This document shows positions 22,679 through 34,306 of a stretch of DNA of 64,000 nucleotides, in pieces. The DNA is from Saksenaea vasiformis B4078 (taxonomy: Eukaryota; Mucoromycota; Mucoromycetes; Mucorales; Saksenaeaceae), in assembly GCA_000697055.1 (NCBI GenBank), contig JNDT01002321.1, positions 1-64,000 on the forward strand. Direction: 5' to 3'. The notes below the pieces were generated by a model that saw only the letters and a program-made list of their open reading frames with translations, did not search any database and was not told the DNA's origin. The translations under genes were made by a program, and so were the position numbers. Position 1 is the first letter of the stretch, and each line of letters opens with the position of its first letter.

Positions 22679-22958
22679 ATGGCAAGTATAACGTATTTGT
22701 TTGTTTTGGTCTCTTCTCTCGCCTCTTCTAGTTTTCTTATTTCTTTATGGCTCGATGGTGGTTTGTCGGAACAATAGTAAAGAAAACTCTATCCCTATTG
22801 ACTATCCCTTATTTCGAAATGATATTGACCATACAAAGACCGTCCACGTGCCTGCGTCCAGTCCGTACAACAACGAAAAAAGAGGTTCTGTCTTGTTACC
22901 CACACCAATCATCCCACGTTCTCCTCGTGCCTACCTTCTTTCAAATGACTTCTTCTAA
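22679..22958 (+). CDS. Small hypothetical protein with N-terminal hydrophobic segment
   Basis: A 7-nt first exon (22679-22685, ATGGCAA in a CCATGG context) spliced to 22732-22958 gives 77 aa: MAIFLFLYGSMVVCRN, then a polar, proline-containing tail ending SPRAYLLSNDFF. An AATAAA signal begins within a few bases of the stop, and a pyrimidine-rich tract precedes the acceptor. The N-terminus could be a membrane anchor or a short signal sequence. I do not recognise a family. A second frame (22747-22962) overlaps it and is a competing reading. Confidence 0.42.
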
Positions 22959-23746
22959 ATAAAATATGGTTTATCGAGATAATGGTCAGCCCAAAAGGAA
23001 TTTCGTCGCCGATACTGTATAAAGGAAATTCGTTCGTCAAGGGTCTGTGCGTTGCCCGAGAGAGATGATCGTTTTTGATGCATATTCGGCATAAATAATA
23101 AGCTTTTTTTTTTTTTTTTTAGCGACGTCGATAGTGACAGCCCCTTTTATTCTCCAGATAGCATGTCTTTTTTTTTCCGAAAAGTAGGGGTTCAATGTGA
23201 TGTGATGTGGTTGCAAAAGTGAATGAAAAGATGAGGGGCAGGGGAAGATGTTTACCTCGATCTTGAGCCATTTATGGTGGAAAAGGGAGATGTGTGTTTT
23301 CTAAAGGCGTAAATGGAAACGCAATAGGGAGCCAAGTAAGATGGAAAGAGAGCAGAACGATCGAATGACTCAAAGCATATGGGCACAAAAAAACCGCAAA
23401 CCCTATCGGTACATTTCCTTTTTTTGTGTGCTCCCAAAACTCCCTTCCAAGACAATGATGATGAAAACTACTGACGACGTTTTTTTTTTTGTTCTTTATT
23501 CTGATTCATAATAAGAGCCCATACAAAGAACCTTTTATATAAAAAGGGTACTTCTGAAAAAAAAATGATCGTTACAAGCAAAACCTTCCACGGACCGACC
23601 AGTACATTTTCTTTTTCTGTTCTTTTTTTGCGCCGCCTTTCCTCCATCATTTTCACCACGACAACTACTACCACTACCATCACTACCATCACTACCACTA
23701 CGGAACATTGACGATCCTCACCTTACCTTTGGTTTACTCTGTAGCC
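22959..23746. other. Intergenic, homopolymer-rich
   Basis: Dominated by A, T and purine tracts (for example T runs near 23105 and 23480) with no convincing gene. It ends in a CTACCA/ATCACTACC microsatellite. Confidence 0.35.
23655..23701. repeat. ACTACC/ATCACTACC microsatellite
   Basis: Imperfect tandem ACTACC and ATCACTACC units. The minus strand reads as GTGGTAGT repeats, which produce a spurious Val/Met-rich open frame. Confidence 0.75.
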
Positions 23747-23923
23747 ATGGAACGGCGGAAACCACGGCCACAGAATCCTCGACCCAGACCACAGCCGGAA
23801 CCGCCCATGTCTCCTGCAGGTCCACACCACGAACAGACTAATAATACCTTTCGGTCCGTGACATCTACATTACGAAAAATATTCTGCATACCTCATACAC
23901 CTTGCTCTTCCTCTTCTTTGTAA
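23747..23923 (+). CDS. Small basic proline-rich hypothetical protein
   Basis: An intronless 58-codon frame starts at an ATG in good context (GTAGCCATGG) and is rich in Arg, Pro and Gln (MERRKPRPQNPRPRPQPEPP), ending in a Ser run. No homology recognised. The biased composition makes it plausible as a small real protein or as chance within repetitive DNA. Confidence 0.28.
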   Translation: MERRKPRPQNPRPRPQPEPPMSPAGPHHEQTNNTFRSVTSTLRKIFCIPHTPCSSSSL

Positions 23924-24580
23924 AATTTTATGACCATTTCCTTATTTCTCTTCTATGATGATGATGATGAACAACCTTTTTATTTTTATTTTTGCTTTTT
24001 AGAGATCTTTAAATATGCTTATTTATTTTCATTACCCTTTTCTTCTTCTTCTTCTTTTATGCTATTCTATGTATGCTGGCTGCTATGGTAACTTATTCTT
24101 ACACTATGGTAATAAAACAAGCACAAACAATATAGTAGGGAACACAACTTCTATCGGAATGAGATACGGGGAAGAATGTCAGTTTGTGGTAGTTGACATT
24201 TTCTTAGTCCTCCACCTCCCCCCAAAAAAATTTTTTTTTCTTTTTTCCTTGTTCTCCTAGCCTGTCCCACAGATGTGGATAATGGTTGATGCACCACCCA
24301 TATATAGACTCTATGTGATGTAATCGATATTCGTCGATCGCCGAAAAAAAGAAAAAGAAAAAAAACGTCAAGTATGATCGGACGAACGGTGAGTTGCTAT
24401 ATACGGTTAAATCATGAAGGAAATTGTGATTGAAGGATCGACATTGTCTGTCTTGAGTTTCTTGCTCCGAATGTTGCGGACTGCTTTATCTTGACGGGAA
24501 AAGTTCATTGGGTGGTGAAAAGGAAAGAGGGCTTGGAGGGAAAAACCTTTTTTCTTTTTCTTTTCGAAAACACCATCGCC
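23924..24580. other. Intergenic upstream of the methyltransferase
   Basis: T-rich tracts, a short GAT repeat and no supported gene. The promoter of the methyltransferase at 24581 should be here. Confidence 0.3.
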
Positions 24581-25550
24581 ATGAGCTCCACCATGACCGT
24601 TTGCCCAGTCATGGGCTATGAATCCGACCGAGACAGTGACAGCGGCAAGAGTACTGCTAGCAACCCCTTTGCTGGTATGAAGGTCGAAGAGCGTGCACCG
24701 GAAGTTGAGAAAGGTGTCTCAACCGTTGACGTGGGCGGTCAAACTATTTTGTTAACACAAGATTTGAGCGGTGGATGTGGCGGAAAAACCTGGGAAGCGG
24801 CATTTGTGATGGCAGATTATTTCGCTTGGAAGCAAAATCTCCAAGGAAAAAGTATTATTGAACTTGGCAGTGGCACCGGTCTGGTGGGATTGGCCATTGC
24901 AAAAATGGCTCCACTTGATAAACTGCTGATTACGGATCAAATGTAAGAAGGATCAACCTAAACCCTATTTCATACTGAAACGTTTTTTTATTAGACCTAT
25001 GCTTGGTATCATGGAGGAAAATATACGACTGAACGGTCTCTCCAGAAAGGTCCAGGCAACCGTACTAGACTGGTAAAGCTTGAACCTCTTCATGAGAAAT
25101 TCTCCTTCAAAGAGAAATAGAAATCAGAGCTGTTGGCGACTAACCTTATCTTCGCTTGGAAACTTTTTTTCCTACCAACTTTACTCACTGTTGCTAGGGG
25201 AGCGCCTTTGCCTCAGGTTGCGAACTTCCATCCTGATGTCATTCTAGCGTCGGACTGTGTCTATCTGGAAGTGGCGTTTCAACCATTGATAGATACTTTA
25301 CTGATATTAGCTGATGAACACACCGATATCTATCTGAGTTATCGGAAACGAAGAAAGGCCGACAAAAGGTTTTTCCAAATGGCACGGAAAAAGTTCATTC
25401 TCACAGAGGTAACGTAAAAAGCAAAGAAAACGCAGAAGAACCGTGACATTGACAAAAGCAAAACAACAACCATCATAGATAGAAGATGACCCAAAAAGAC
25501 AGGACTATCAGAGACAAGGATTGCATATGTATCTATTTAAAAAGAAATAA
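24581..25550 (+). CDS. METTL21/Efm6-like protein-lysine methyltransferase
   Basis: Exons 24581-24942, 24995-25072, 25198-25408 and 25479-25550 join in frame. It is a seven-beta-strand SAM methyltransferase of the METTL21 group: GKTWEAAFVMADYF, IIELGSGTGLVGLAIAKM (SAM loop), LLITDQIPMLGIMEENIRLN (acidic loop), DVILASDCVYLEVAFQPLID (post-I motif, in the position of the family DxxY/ADxxY) and LSYRKRRKADKRFF. Such enzymes methylate single lysines on chaperones and elongation factors; yeast Efm6 (eEF1A) is the closest description I can offer, from memory. The start has a CGCCATGAGC context. It ends 114 bp before LEU2, which runs convergently. Confidence 0.85.
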
Positions 25551-25664
25551 AGAAAAATAAAAAAAACGAAGAAAAAAAAACGAGAGACACACGATCTTAG
25601 CTATTATTGCATGACGAATTATATATATTACACAGGTGATTTCTTTTCCCTTTTTTTTTTTTTT

Positions 25665-26857
25665 TTAGTTCAATGCTTCTAGCAATGGACGCAAGACTTC
25701 GACAATCTTGTCACCGACTTCTGTTGTTGATTTGTCACCTTTGAGATCTCTTGTGCGGAAACCATCATCCAAGACTTTTCGCACAGCCGCCTCCACAGCC
25801 TCCGCTTCCTCCTGAAAACCAAGGGAGTATCTTAACAAAAGTGCGGCGCTCAGGATGGTGGCGATGGGGTTGGCCACGTTTTGACCGGCAATATCCGGAG
25901 CCGACCCGTGAATGGGTTCGTACAAACCCACGCATTTGCCCTTACCATCAGGTAGACCGTTGAGCGAAGCAGATGGCAGCAAACCAAGCGAACCAACAAT
26001 GACAGAGGCCTCATCAGACAAGATATCACCAAACATATTTTCCGTCAACACAACACCGTTCAACTTCTTGGGGTTCTGTACCATCGCCATGGCAGCCGAG
26101 TCGACCAGGTGATGTTCGTACTTGATTTCGGGGAATTCGGCGTCCAGGGTTTCAGACACCACCTTACGCCACAGGCGGGAGGTGGCCAGCACATTCGCCT
26201 TGTCGATGGAATGGATTACCTTGGGACCGTTTTGTTTCAAAGCCAGCAGAGCAGCCAGACGTGTCACACGTTGAATTTCCTCAGTGGAGTAAGGAAGGGT
26301 ATCATAGGCCTTGCCATCTTCGCCTGCTTCCTTACGGTCACCAAAGTAGATACCGCCGACCAGTTCGCGAACAAATACAAACTCTGTACCCTGGACAACA
26401 TGATCCTTCAATGGAGACAATCCTGTCAAACTATCCGAAGCAAAGCTGACGGGGCGCAAGTTGGCATAAAGGTCAAGCGACTTGCGCAACTTGAGGAGAC
26501 CTTGCTCGGGTCTTGGTCCACTTCCGATCTGAGCACCAGGAAGTCCTCCAACAGCACCCAACAAAATGGCGTCAGCAGCCTTGCATGCGTTCAGGGCATT
26601 ATCGGGCAACGGGTCATCTTTGTAAAAATTGTTGAGTCAAATCAAATCTCCTCGTCTTTATCTCCTTCTTATATATAACACTTACTTGTTTTTTCCAGAG
26701 CAGCAAGACCAATTAAATGATCTTCAAAAACGAAGTTGACATCGCGTGCTTTGGCTCGGCAGTCGGCAACTACCTTGAGAACCTTGACGGCTTCACCAAC
26801 GACTTCGGGACCAACACCATCACCAGGAAGACACACAATAGAAATAGGACGAGGCAT
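25665..26857 (-). CDS. LEU2: 3-isopropylmalate dehydrogenase
   Basis: Exons 26857-26686 and 26617-25665 give 374 aa. The enzyme oxidatively decarboxylates 3-isopropylmalate to 2-oxoisocaproate in leucine synthesis, normally in the cytosol of fungi. Diagnostic segments: [106 protein letters not shown] and [20 protein letters not shown]. The active-site Arg, Tyr, Lys and Asp positions are present. No mitochondrial presequence is seen. It is followed upstream in the same orientation by ILV5, so two consecutive pathway genes lie head to tail. Confidence 0.96.
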
Positions 26858-27278
26858 GTTTTGAAAGAAGAAGAACAAGAAGAAGAAGGGAGTACGTGAA
26901 AAGAAAAATGGAATAAATGCGTTCATATGCACCGTAAAGCGATAATGATTCATGTTGATTTGGGCCAATCACAAGGCTGATAAAATGCGAGCCTTTCATT
27001 GGTTAGAAGCATGTGTCATTCTGAGGAGTGAGGGAGAGATCATCGTGGAGGCAAAAAAATTAACCGAGACGCGTAACGTTAGCGCGTCTGGGATCTCTCT
27101 AGCATAACGTAGCCACTGTGTGATGAAGATGTGTTTTTTTTCCCTTTTTTTCGGTGTGTTTGTTGTTGATGTGGAAAGAATGAACTTTTTATTTTATTTA
27201 CTTATTCCATATGTTACATGAAAAAAATGGGATGAAAAGAAGAACGAATTTTTGAGAATTGGGCGCAATTTAGGGGAT
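26858..27278. promoter_or_regulatory. LEU2 promoter / ILV5 3' region
   Basis: A 421-bp gap between the ILV5 stop and the LEU2 start (both minus strand). It holds CCAAT-box motifs (GCCAATCAC near 26962 and its complement in CATTGGTT near 26998) and a GC-rich d-yad at 27067-27089. No TGACTCA Gcn4-type site was seen here. It must contain the ILV5 terminator and the LEU2 promoter. Confidence 0.6.
27067..27089. promoter_or_regulatory. Palindrome upstream of LEU2
   Basis: Arms AGACGCG and CGCGTCT surround a palindromic core TAACGTTA plus one G, making a nearly perfect 23-bp dyad about 210 bp upstream of the LEU2 ATG. It has the look of a dimeric regulator site. It does not match the CCGG-N4-CCGG site of yeast Leu3. 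Confidence 0.4.
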
Positions 27279-28588
27279 TTAGTCCTTTCCAGCGTTTTCT
27301 GGTCGCAATTGTCTAACAGTCTTTCCGGCTCTCCAGATTTCAGATTCTCGGATTTCCTTGAGTTCTTCTTCCAGACGCTCACGGTAATCGGGTTGAGAGT
27401 TGCGATCCAAGGAGCGAGCAGTCTCGGATCCATCACGGACAGACTTGTAAAGTTGTTCGAAGACTGGCTTGGAAGCATCGTGGAATGGACGCCACCAATC
27501 CAAAGCACCACGCTGGGCAGTGGTGGAGCAGTTCGAGTACATCCAATCCATACCGCGTTCACCAATCAAGGGATACAAGGACTGAGTAGCCTCTTCCACG
27601 GTTTCATTGAAGGCTTCCGAGGGAGAATGGCCATTGGCGCGAAGCACTTCATACTGAGCTTGGAACAAACCTTGAATAGCACCCATCAACACGCCACGTT
27701 CTCCAAACAAATCGGAGTAGACCTCCTTCTCAAATGTGGTCTCATAAAGATAACCCGATCCAATACCGATACCCAAGGCAATCGTGCGTTCCTTTGCCTT
27801 ACCACTGGCATCTTGGTATACAGCGAACGAAGAGTTGATACCACGACCTTCCTGGAACAAACGACGAACAGTGAAGCCGGAGCCCTTGGGAGCAACAAGA
27901 ACAACGTCGACATCTATAGCAAAATGGTATGATTAACTTAAAACTTCCATCTTTTTTTTCTTTTATCTTTACCTTTGGGAGGGACGACTTCGGTCTGATC
28001 CTTGTAAACGATGGAGAAACCATGGGAGAAGTAGAGGGTCTTTCCGGGAGTGATCAACGGTTTCATCTGAGGCCAAATTTCCTTTTGATAGGCATCGGAC
28101 AACAGGTTCATGACAACAGTACCCTTTTCAACGGCATCCAGCACAGGGAAGAGATTCTTTCCTGGAACCCAACCTTCCTCAATAGCCTGCTGATAGGTCT
28201 TGCCTTCACGCTGACCAATAATCACATTGACACCGTTGTCGCGCAAGTTCAAAGCCTGACCACGACCTTGAGGACCATAACCCAATACGGCGATCGTGTC
28301 ATTCTTAAATGTATCAAGCAACTTCTCTCTGGGGACATCAGAACGTTCATAAACAACTTCCTCGGTACCACCAAAGTTCAATGTCTTGTAACCACGGACC
28401 TGGGCGGGGATCTGTAAAGAGGATGATGATGAATTCACTATTTCATGGGGCAGAGAGGATGATTGACTTACGGTTGCTTTGACAGCCATGGTGGGTGTCA
28501 GCATGCGTGGGGCGACGGATCTCGTCAATGTAGGACGAGCAACACGAGAGGCAGTGCGCAATGCGGTAGCAAGTATTCTGGAGGACAT
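27279..28588 (-). CDS. ILV5: Ketol-acid reductoisomerase (acetohydroxyacid isomeroreductase), mitochondrial
   Basis: Exons 28588-28472, 28411-27973 and 27913-27279 give 396 aa, the usual fungal length. The enzyme converts acetolactate and acetohydroxybutyrate to dihydroxy acids using NADPH in mitochondria. A basic, acid-free N-terminus (MSSRILATALRTASRVARPT) fits a mitochondrial targeting peptide. Domains: Rossmann fold IAVLGYGPQGRGQALNLRD with NVIIGQREGKTYQQA, substrate region LYFSHGFSIVYKDQTEVVPP, VVLVAPKGSGFTVRRLF, then the C-terminal knotted domain with SDLFGERGVLMGAIQGLFQ and the metal-binding ETVEEATQSLYPLIGERGMD. Its start is 814 bp from the divergent ILV2 start. Confidence 0.96.
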
Positions 28589-29043
28589 GGGGGGAAGGAT
28601 GAGAAGAACGAGGAAGAAAGAAAGAGAGGAACAACCGAACGGTTTTGTAGACTGAACCCACATTGGGGAGTTGGCTTTTTTAGCATGACATGAAAAACTC
28701 CGCTCTTCCGACATCTGGAGTACACAAAGCAAACGGTTGACAGGTAAAAAAGTATCTCGTCCTCTTTTTTTTTTTTAGATTTCTGGAAGATAAAAAAAGA
28801 AATTTATTGATTGGCAAGCTTATTATCATTTCAGTGTAGAAATAGAAAAAAGAAAAGAGTAAATAAAGAAGTGTGGGGGGAGGAAGATGTGGTAACAAGG
28901 AGTCATGATGAGGAAAGACATTGGATTGGATGGTGAGCAAAAGCGATACATCTTGCGTGTTAGCCAATCATTAGCCATGTGATACTTATCTTATCAATGC
29001 AAACGACAAAAGTAGATTTGGCAGCGGAGCAATTTGATTGGTG

Positions 29044-29050
29044 TGACTCA
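29044..29050. promoter_or_regulatory. Gcn4/CPC1-type site TGACTCA
   Basis: Exact match to the TGASTCA consensus bound by the fungal amino-acid starvation activator Gcn4/CPC1, about 360 bp upstream of ILV2 and adjacent to a TGATTGG box. The 7-mer also occurs by chance elsewhere in the window, for example in the NDUFA1 intron near 17996 and within XPO1. Confidence 0.5.
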
Positions 29051-29224
29051 TCTCGCATCCCTCCCCCCAATACAACAAGGAAGGGTGTTCCGAGGAAGAA
29101 ATAGAAGAAGAAGAATAGAACTATATTGTTCATAACGAGGTGTACAGTTCTATAGAATAGAGTATAATAGAAAATGATAAAATATGTTGATTGGTTGTGA
29201 TTTCAAGTAAAAGAACGATCGTTT

Positions 29225-29231
29225 TGACTCA
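29225..29231. promoter_or_regulatory. Second Gcn4/CPC1-type site TGACTCA
   Basis: A second exact TGACTCA 172 bp upstream of the ILV2 ATG, within a typical distance for an activator site. A related TTGACTCT lies near 29331. Confidence 0.5.
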
Positions 29232-29402
29232 CATTCATTCAGTCGCCGTCGCAAAGATGATTCGTCCTACTCCACTTTTTTGTAAAGATTATTTCAAATG
29301 CAGACAGACGCACATGGAAAGTCCATATATTTGACTCTTTGTTTTTTTTGTTTTTTTTTGTTCTTTCTTCAAATCGTCTTTTTGTTTCTTTTCTTTCTGT
29401 CA

Positions 29403-31600
29403 ATGTTTGCAACGACAAGAAATTCTGCAAGGTTCCTTCCACAAAGGACAGCGCTTTATCGACAACGTTTTGCTCCAGCTGCATGTTTGATTCATACCAC
29501 CCGTAAATCGAAAAGTGCTGCAGCTATCAAGTAAATGGAATTTATATATAAAAATGTGAATCTCATATATAACTAACGTCCCCCCCTTTTTTTTATAGTG
29601 TGAATTCTCAACCATCTTCCGGTCATTCTACTTCGCCTAAACAACAAAAGTTACATCCACTTGTCAAACAACAAGTTCAAGAAGATGTTGATCATTCATT
29701 TGTTGGAAAATCCGGTGGTGAGATTTTTCATGAAATGATGCTCAGACATGATGTCAAGCATATCTTTGGTTACCCTGGTGGTGCTATTTTACCCGTCTTT
29801 GACGCCATTCATGAATCGAAATACTTCCAATTCATTCTACCAAGGCATGAACAAGGTGCTGGCCATATGGCAGAAGGTTATGCACGCGCAACGTAAGACA
29901 ACGATTTTTTTTGTGTTCCCTATTTATTTATTTTGACACATTCTTTTTCTACTATACTCTAGTGGTAAACCTGGTGTTGTTCTTGTGACATCTGGACCCG
30001 GAGCAACAAACGTCGTTACTGCCATGGCCGACGCTTTGGCTGATGGTACTCCTCTTGTTGTATTTACTGGTCAAGTACCAACAACTGCCATTGGCACTGA
30101 TGCTTTCCAAGAAGGTAAATAACAATACGAGAAGTTGGATGTATCTTATTAACAACCTGTTGCTTTTTATTAGCTGATGTCGTTGGTATTTCCCGTGGCT
30201 GTACCAAGTGGAACGTGATGGTCAAGGACATTGCTGAACTTCCTCGTCGTATTAACGAAGCATTTACGATTGCTACCAGCGGCCGACCAGGACCTGTACT
30301 TGTCGATCTACCCAAAGACGTAACAGCTGGCATTCTGCGACGTCCGATTCCCACCAACGCATTGATTCCCTCCCGTCCTGCACCCATTCCTAACACGGCT
30401 ATTGGGGCATTTACCGAGGAAGCCGAATCAAAGCCCCACCATTCGCTCCTTAAGGCCGCCCAGTTGATCAATCAGGCCAAACGTCCTGTTATCTATGCAG
30501 GTCAAGGTGTTCTTGGCCATCCAGAAGGCTCCAAGTACCTGCGAGCCTTGGCAAACAATGGTAATATCCCTGTCACAACCACCTTGTGTGGACTCGGTGC
30601 TTTTGATGAAATGGATCCCAAGTCTCTTCACATGCTTGGCATGCACGGTTCATGTTACGCCAACTTGGCAATGCAGAATGCTGATTTGATTATTGCTCTT
30701 GGTGCTCGTTTTGACGATCGTGTTACGGGTAATGTTAAGGCCTTTGCCCCCGAAGCCATTCGTGCAGCAAAAGAAGGTCGCGGCGGTATCTTGCACTTTG
30801 AAATCATGCCCAAGAATATCAACAAGGTGGTCGAAGCTACCGAAGCCATTGAAGGCGACGTCACCGAGAACATCAAGAAAATGCTGCCTCACATTGAAAG
30901 TTTGGAACGTAAGGACTGGTTTGAGACAATTCACGGCTGGAAGGAAAAGTATCCCTTCTTCTACGAGAAACCCACGTCGGATAGCGAACCCTTGAAACCA
31001 CAGCAGTTGATTGAGGAATTGAACAGACAAACAATGGACAAGAAGGAAGACGTCATTATTACCACCGGCGTCGGTCAGCATCAGATGTGGGCGGCTCAAC
31101 TGTACCGCTGGAGACATCCTAGAACCTTCATTACCTCGGGTGGTTTGGGTACGATGGGTTATGGCCTTCCTAGCGCCATTGGTGCCAAGGTGGCGCAACC
31201 AGATAAAATCGTTGTCGACATTGACGGTGATGCCTCGTTTTCCATGACAGCTATGGAATTGGCTACTGCAGCTGAATTTAATATCGGTGTCAAGGTCTTG
31301 CTTCTGAATAACTCCTTCCAAGGTATGGTCAAGCAATGGCAAGATTTATTCTATGAAAACCGGTATTCGGGTACCACCATGAAAAACCCGGACTTTGTCA
31401 AGCTGGCTGAAGCCATGGGCGTCAAGGCGATCCGTGTCACCAAAACGTCGGAGATCCCGGAAAAGATGGCCGAATTCCTTGCTCATGATGGCCCCGTTTT
31501 AATGGACGCTGTGGTCTGTAAAAAAGAACATCTTTTCCCCATGGTTCCTGCAGGAAAGGCACTCAATGACTTTATTATTCATCCCAAACTTCAAAAGTAA
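29403..31600 (+). CDS. ILV2: Acetolactate synthase catalytic subunit, mitochondrial
   Basis: Exons 29403-29530, 29599-29892, 29963-30114 and 30174-31600 give 666 aa. This ThDP enzyme makes acetolactate and acetohydroxybutyrate, the first common step of valine/isoleucine synthesis, in mitochondria. An Arg-rich N-terminus ([20 protein letters not shown]) is a likely presequence. The ThDP glutamate lies in [20 protein letters not shown]. Further family motifs are [71 protein letters not shown]-like [20 protein letters not shown] and the ThDP-Mg motif [20 protein letters not shown]. The C-terminus [16 protein letters not shown] is conserved. Promoter shared with ILV5. Confidence 0.97.
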
Positions 31601-31792
31601 ATAGTATTTTCCCTCACTTCTCTATATTATAACTCGTCATTCATTTCTTTTTTTTTTCCTTTGCATGTTCATTGTTCTCTAAAAAAGTTTGTTTCTTTTG
31701 CGTAATTGTATAGTCCTATGTTTTGTATCTATGCAGAGAAAAAAAAAGATATCATAAAAAGTTTACTTATGAAAAGAAAAAAATAAGGAAGT

Positions 31793-32953
<1,161 letters not shown>

Positions 32954-34306
32954 CTAAGGTCCAAGTCGGACCGTGGATAATACATGGTTGGTATCTTTGG
33001 ATTTGTAGGCCCAAGCTATACAGTAATGGCCTGCTAATAATCGCCATTCTTCCAATTCGTCCAAGATCTCTAATCGTGCCATCCTATGCAACGGAGTTCA
33101 GGCCTCCCTCCCTCCCTTCCTTCCTTCCTGTATGCTATCCTCGCTTACCTTGTCATATCACCTCTATCCAAGTACTGATCATGAATTGTGTTGATATCAA
33201 CCGCTTTGGCGTCATTCCAACCTAAATCCCTAAATCGACGTTCCTGGTCGGCTAGCTCTGGAAATGCATGAATTCCTCTTAATTCAATATTACGGCTCTA
33301 AATTGGAGGGTTACGCTTTGTCTTGATACACTGCCTTTTTCACCTGCAAGTTTCTGATCATCATCTGACCAAATGCGTCTCCAGGTCGGATCTGTTCATA
33401 CAACGTAAACATGACGTGGTCCATTTTCTGGGTAATCCAATTGAGGATCGTTTTGGCATCCTCTGGTGCCAAATAGATAAGGACACATTCGGACAAAAAC
33501 AAGGTAGGCGCGCTAGATTCATGTCAACTATTCAATGTTACACCTACAGGCTCTACTTACCTTGTATCCAGACCATAATGTAACAATCGTACCACCACAT
33601 CCTCCCATCGCCGCAAGTCACCGCCGATCAGAGCATAATCTTTGGAAGAAAGTTCCATGCCTCCCTTATCTTTGTGATTGAGTGAGTCGTAACAGAAAGT
33701 ATGTACAGGCGACATTTACCAAGTTTGATCTCTTCTGGAGAGCCTAACCATTGGTTCAGTTCACGGTGTCGTTTGATCGCCATAGCCTTTTTGACGGTTA
33801 ATTCAGGAAAATCAATTTCAAAATAGCGCGCTAAGTTTGGGGATAGAGGTGTCCCTTGATCAAGATGGCCTGCCTATACAGATAACGCTTTCATATTTCT
33901 ATTTTTCCTGCACAACGACTTACTTTGATCATGAAATATCGCGTATCAAAACCAGCTCCGAGCGATATGATTTGTTTCTTTTCAGTAGGCATTGCTAGAA
34001 ATCGACGTACAAGCGTATCGAGCGCATAATTTCGAATATATGACCCTGCAAAGAGTTGTTCTTCAGTCGTTCGATCAAATGAGTCCGTTTCTACCTCGGT
34101 TTATAATGGGTGATCGTCGTACAGGACGACGTACAAAGTAATGGACGAAGGGATCGTTGAAATAACCCAACTGAACCGCCGACCTACAGTAACTTGTCTA
34201 GTCTAGCACATAACAAGAGAAAAAAGCGAACTTGCATTCGGCTCACGGTGGCATCATCGTTCGTGCCACGAATGGCATCGTCCTGAGTTTCGGAATGAAA
34301 ATGCAT
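32954..34306 (-). CDS. PPM1: Leucine carboxyl methyltransferase (PP2A methyltransferase)
   Basis: Eight exons (34306-34247, 34197-34095, 34045-33924, 33873-33720, 33669-33561, 33512-33344, 33297-33149, 33083-32954) join to 331 aa. It methylates the C-terminal Leu of the PP2A catalytic subunit, controlling holoenzyme assembly. Family segments: DDAIRGTNDDAT, SYCRSAVQLGYFNDPFV, RSPIINRGSYIRNYALD, IISLGAGFDTRYFMI (SAM site), ARYFEIDFPELTVKKAMAIK, YALIGGDLRRWEDV, LFLSECVLIYLAPEDAKTIL, YEQIRPGDAFGQMMIRNL, and LLAGHYCIAWA near the C-terminus. Several splice choices were made by frame and homology; the first intron (GTGAGC donor) is the one that restores the C-x-R-x-A-V block. Confidence 0.92.
33103..33129. 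repeat. CCTCCC/TTCC pyrimidine microsatellite in a Ppm1 intron
   Basis: Three CCTC units followed by TTCC units inside the last intron of the Ppm1 gene. Length is likely to vary; no functional role inferred. Confidence 0.8.

Larger units (their letters stand above)
28589..29402. promoter_or_regulatory. Shared divergent ILV5-ILV2 promoter
   Basis: The 814 bp between two divergent genes of the same pathway contain no gene. Several CCAAT-type boxes are visible (GCCAATCATT near 28961; TGATTGG near 29034 and 29187). Two exact TGACTCA motifs also occur, at 29044-29050 and 29225-29231. A single control region could coordinate both genes. Confidence 0.65.

Noticed and set aside
23468..23698. Val/Met-rich minus-strand frame
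   Set aside because: Produced by the ACTACC-type microsatellite.
26109..26678. 189-codon plus-strand frame
   Set aside because: Antisense shadow of the LEU2 coding exon.
27252..27932. 226-codon plus-strand frame
   Set aside because: Antisense shadow of the last ILV5 exon.
30650..31342. 230-codon minus-strand frame
   Set aside because: Antisense shadow of ILV2, whose motifs are unambiguous on the plus strand.
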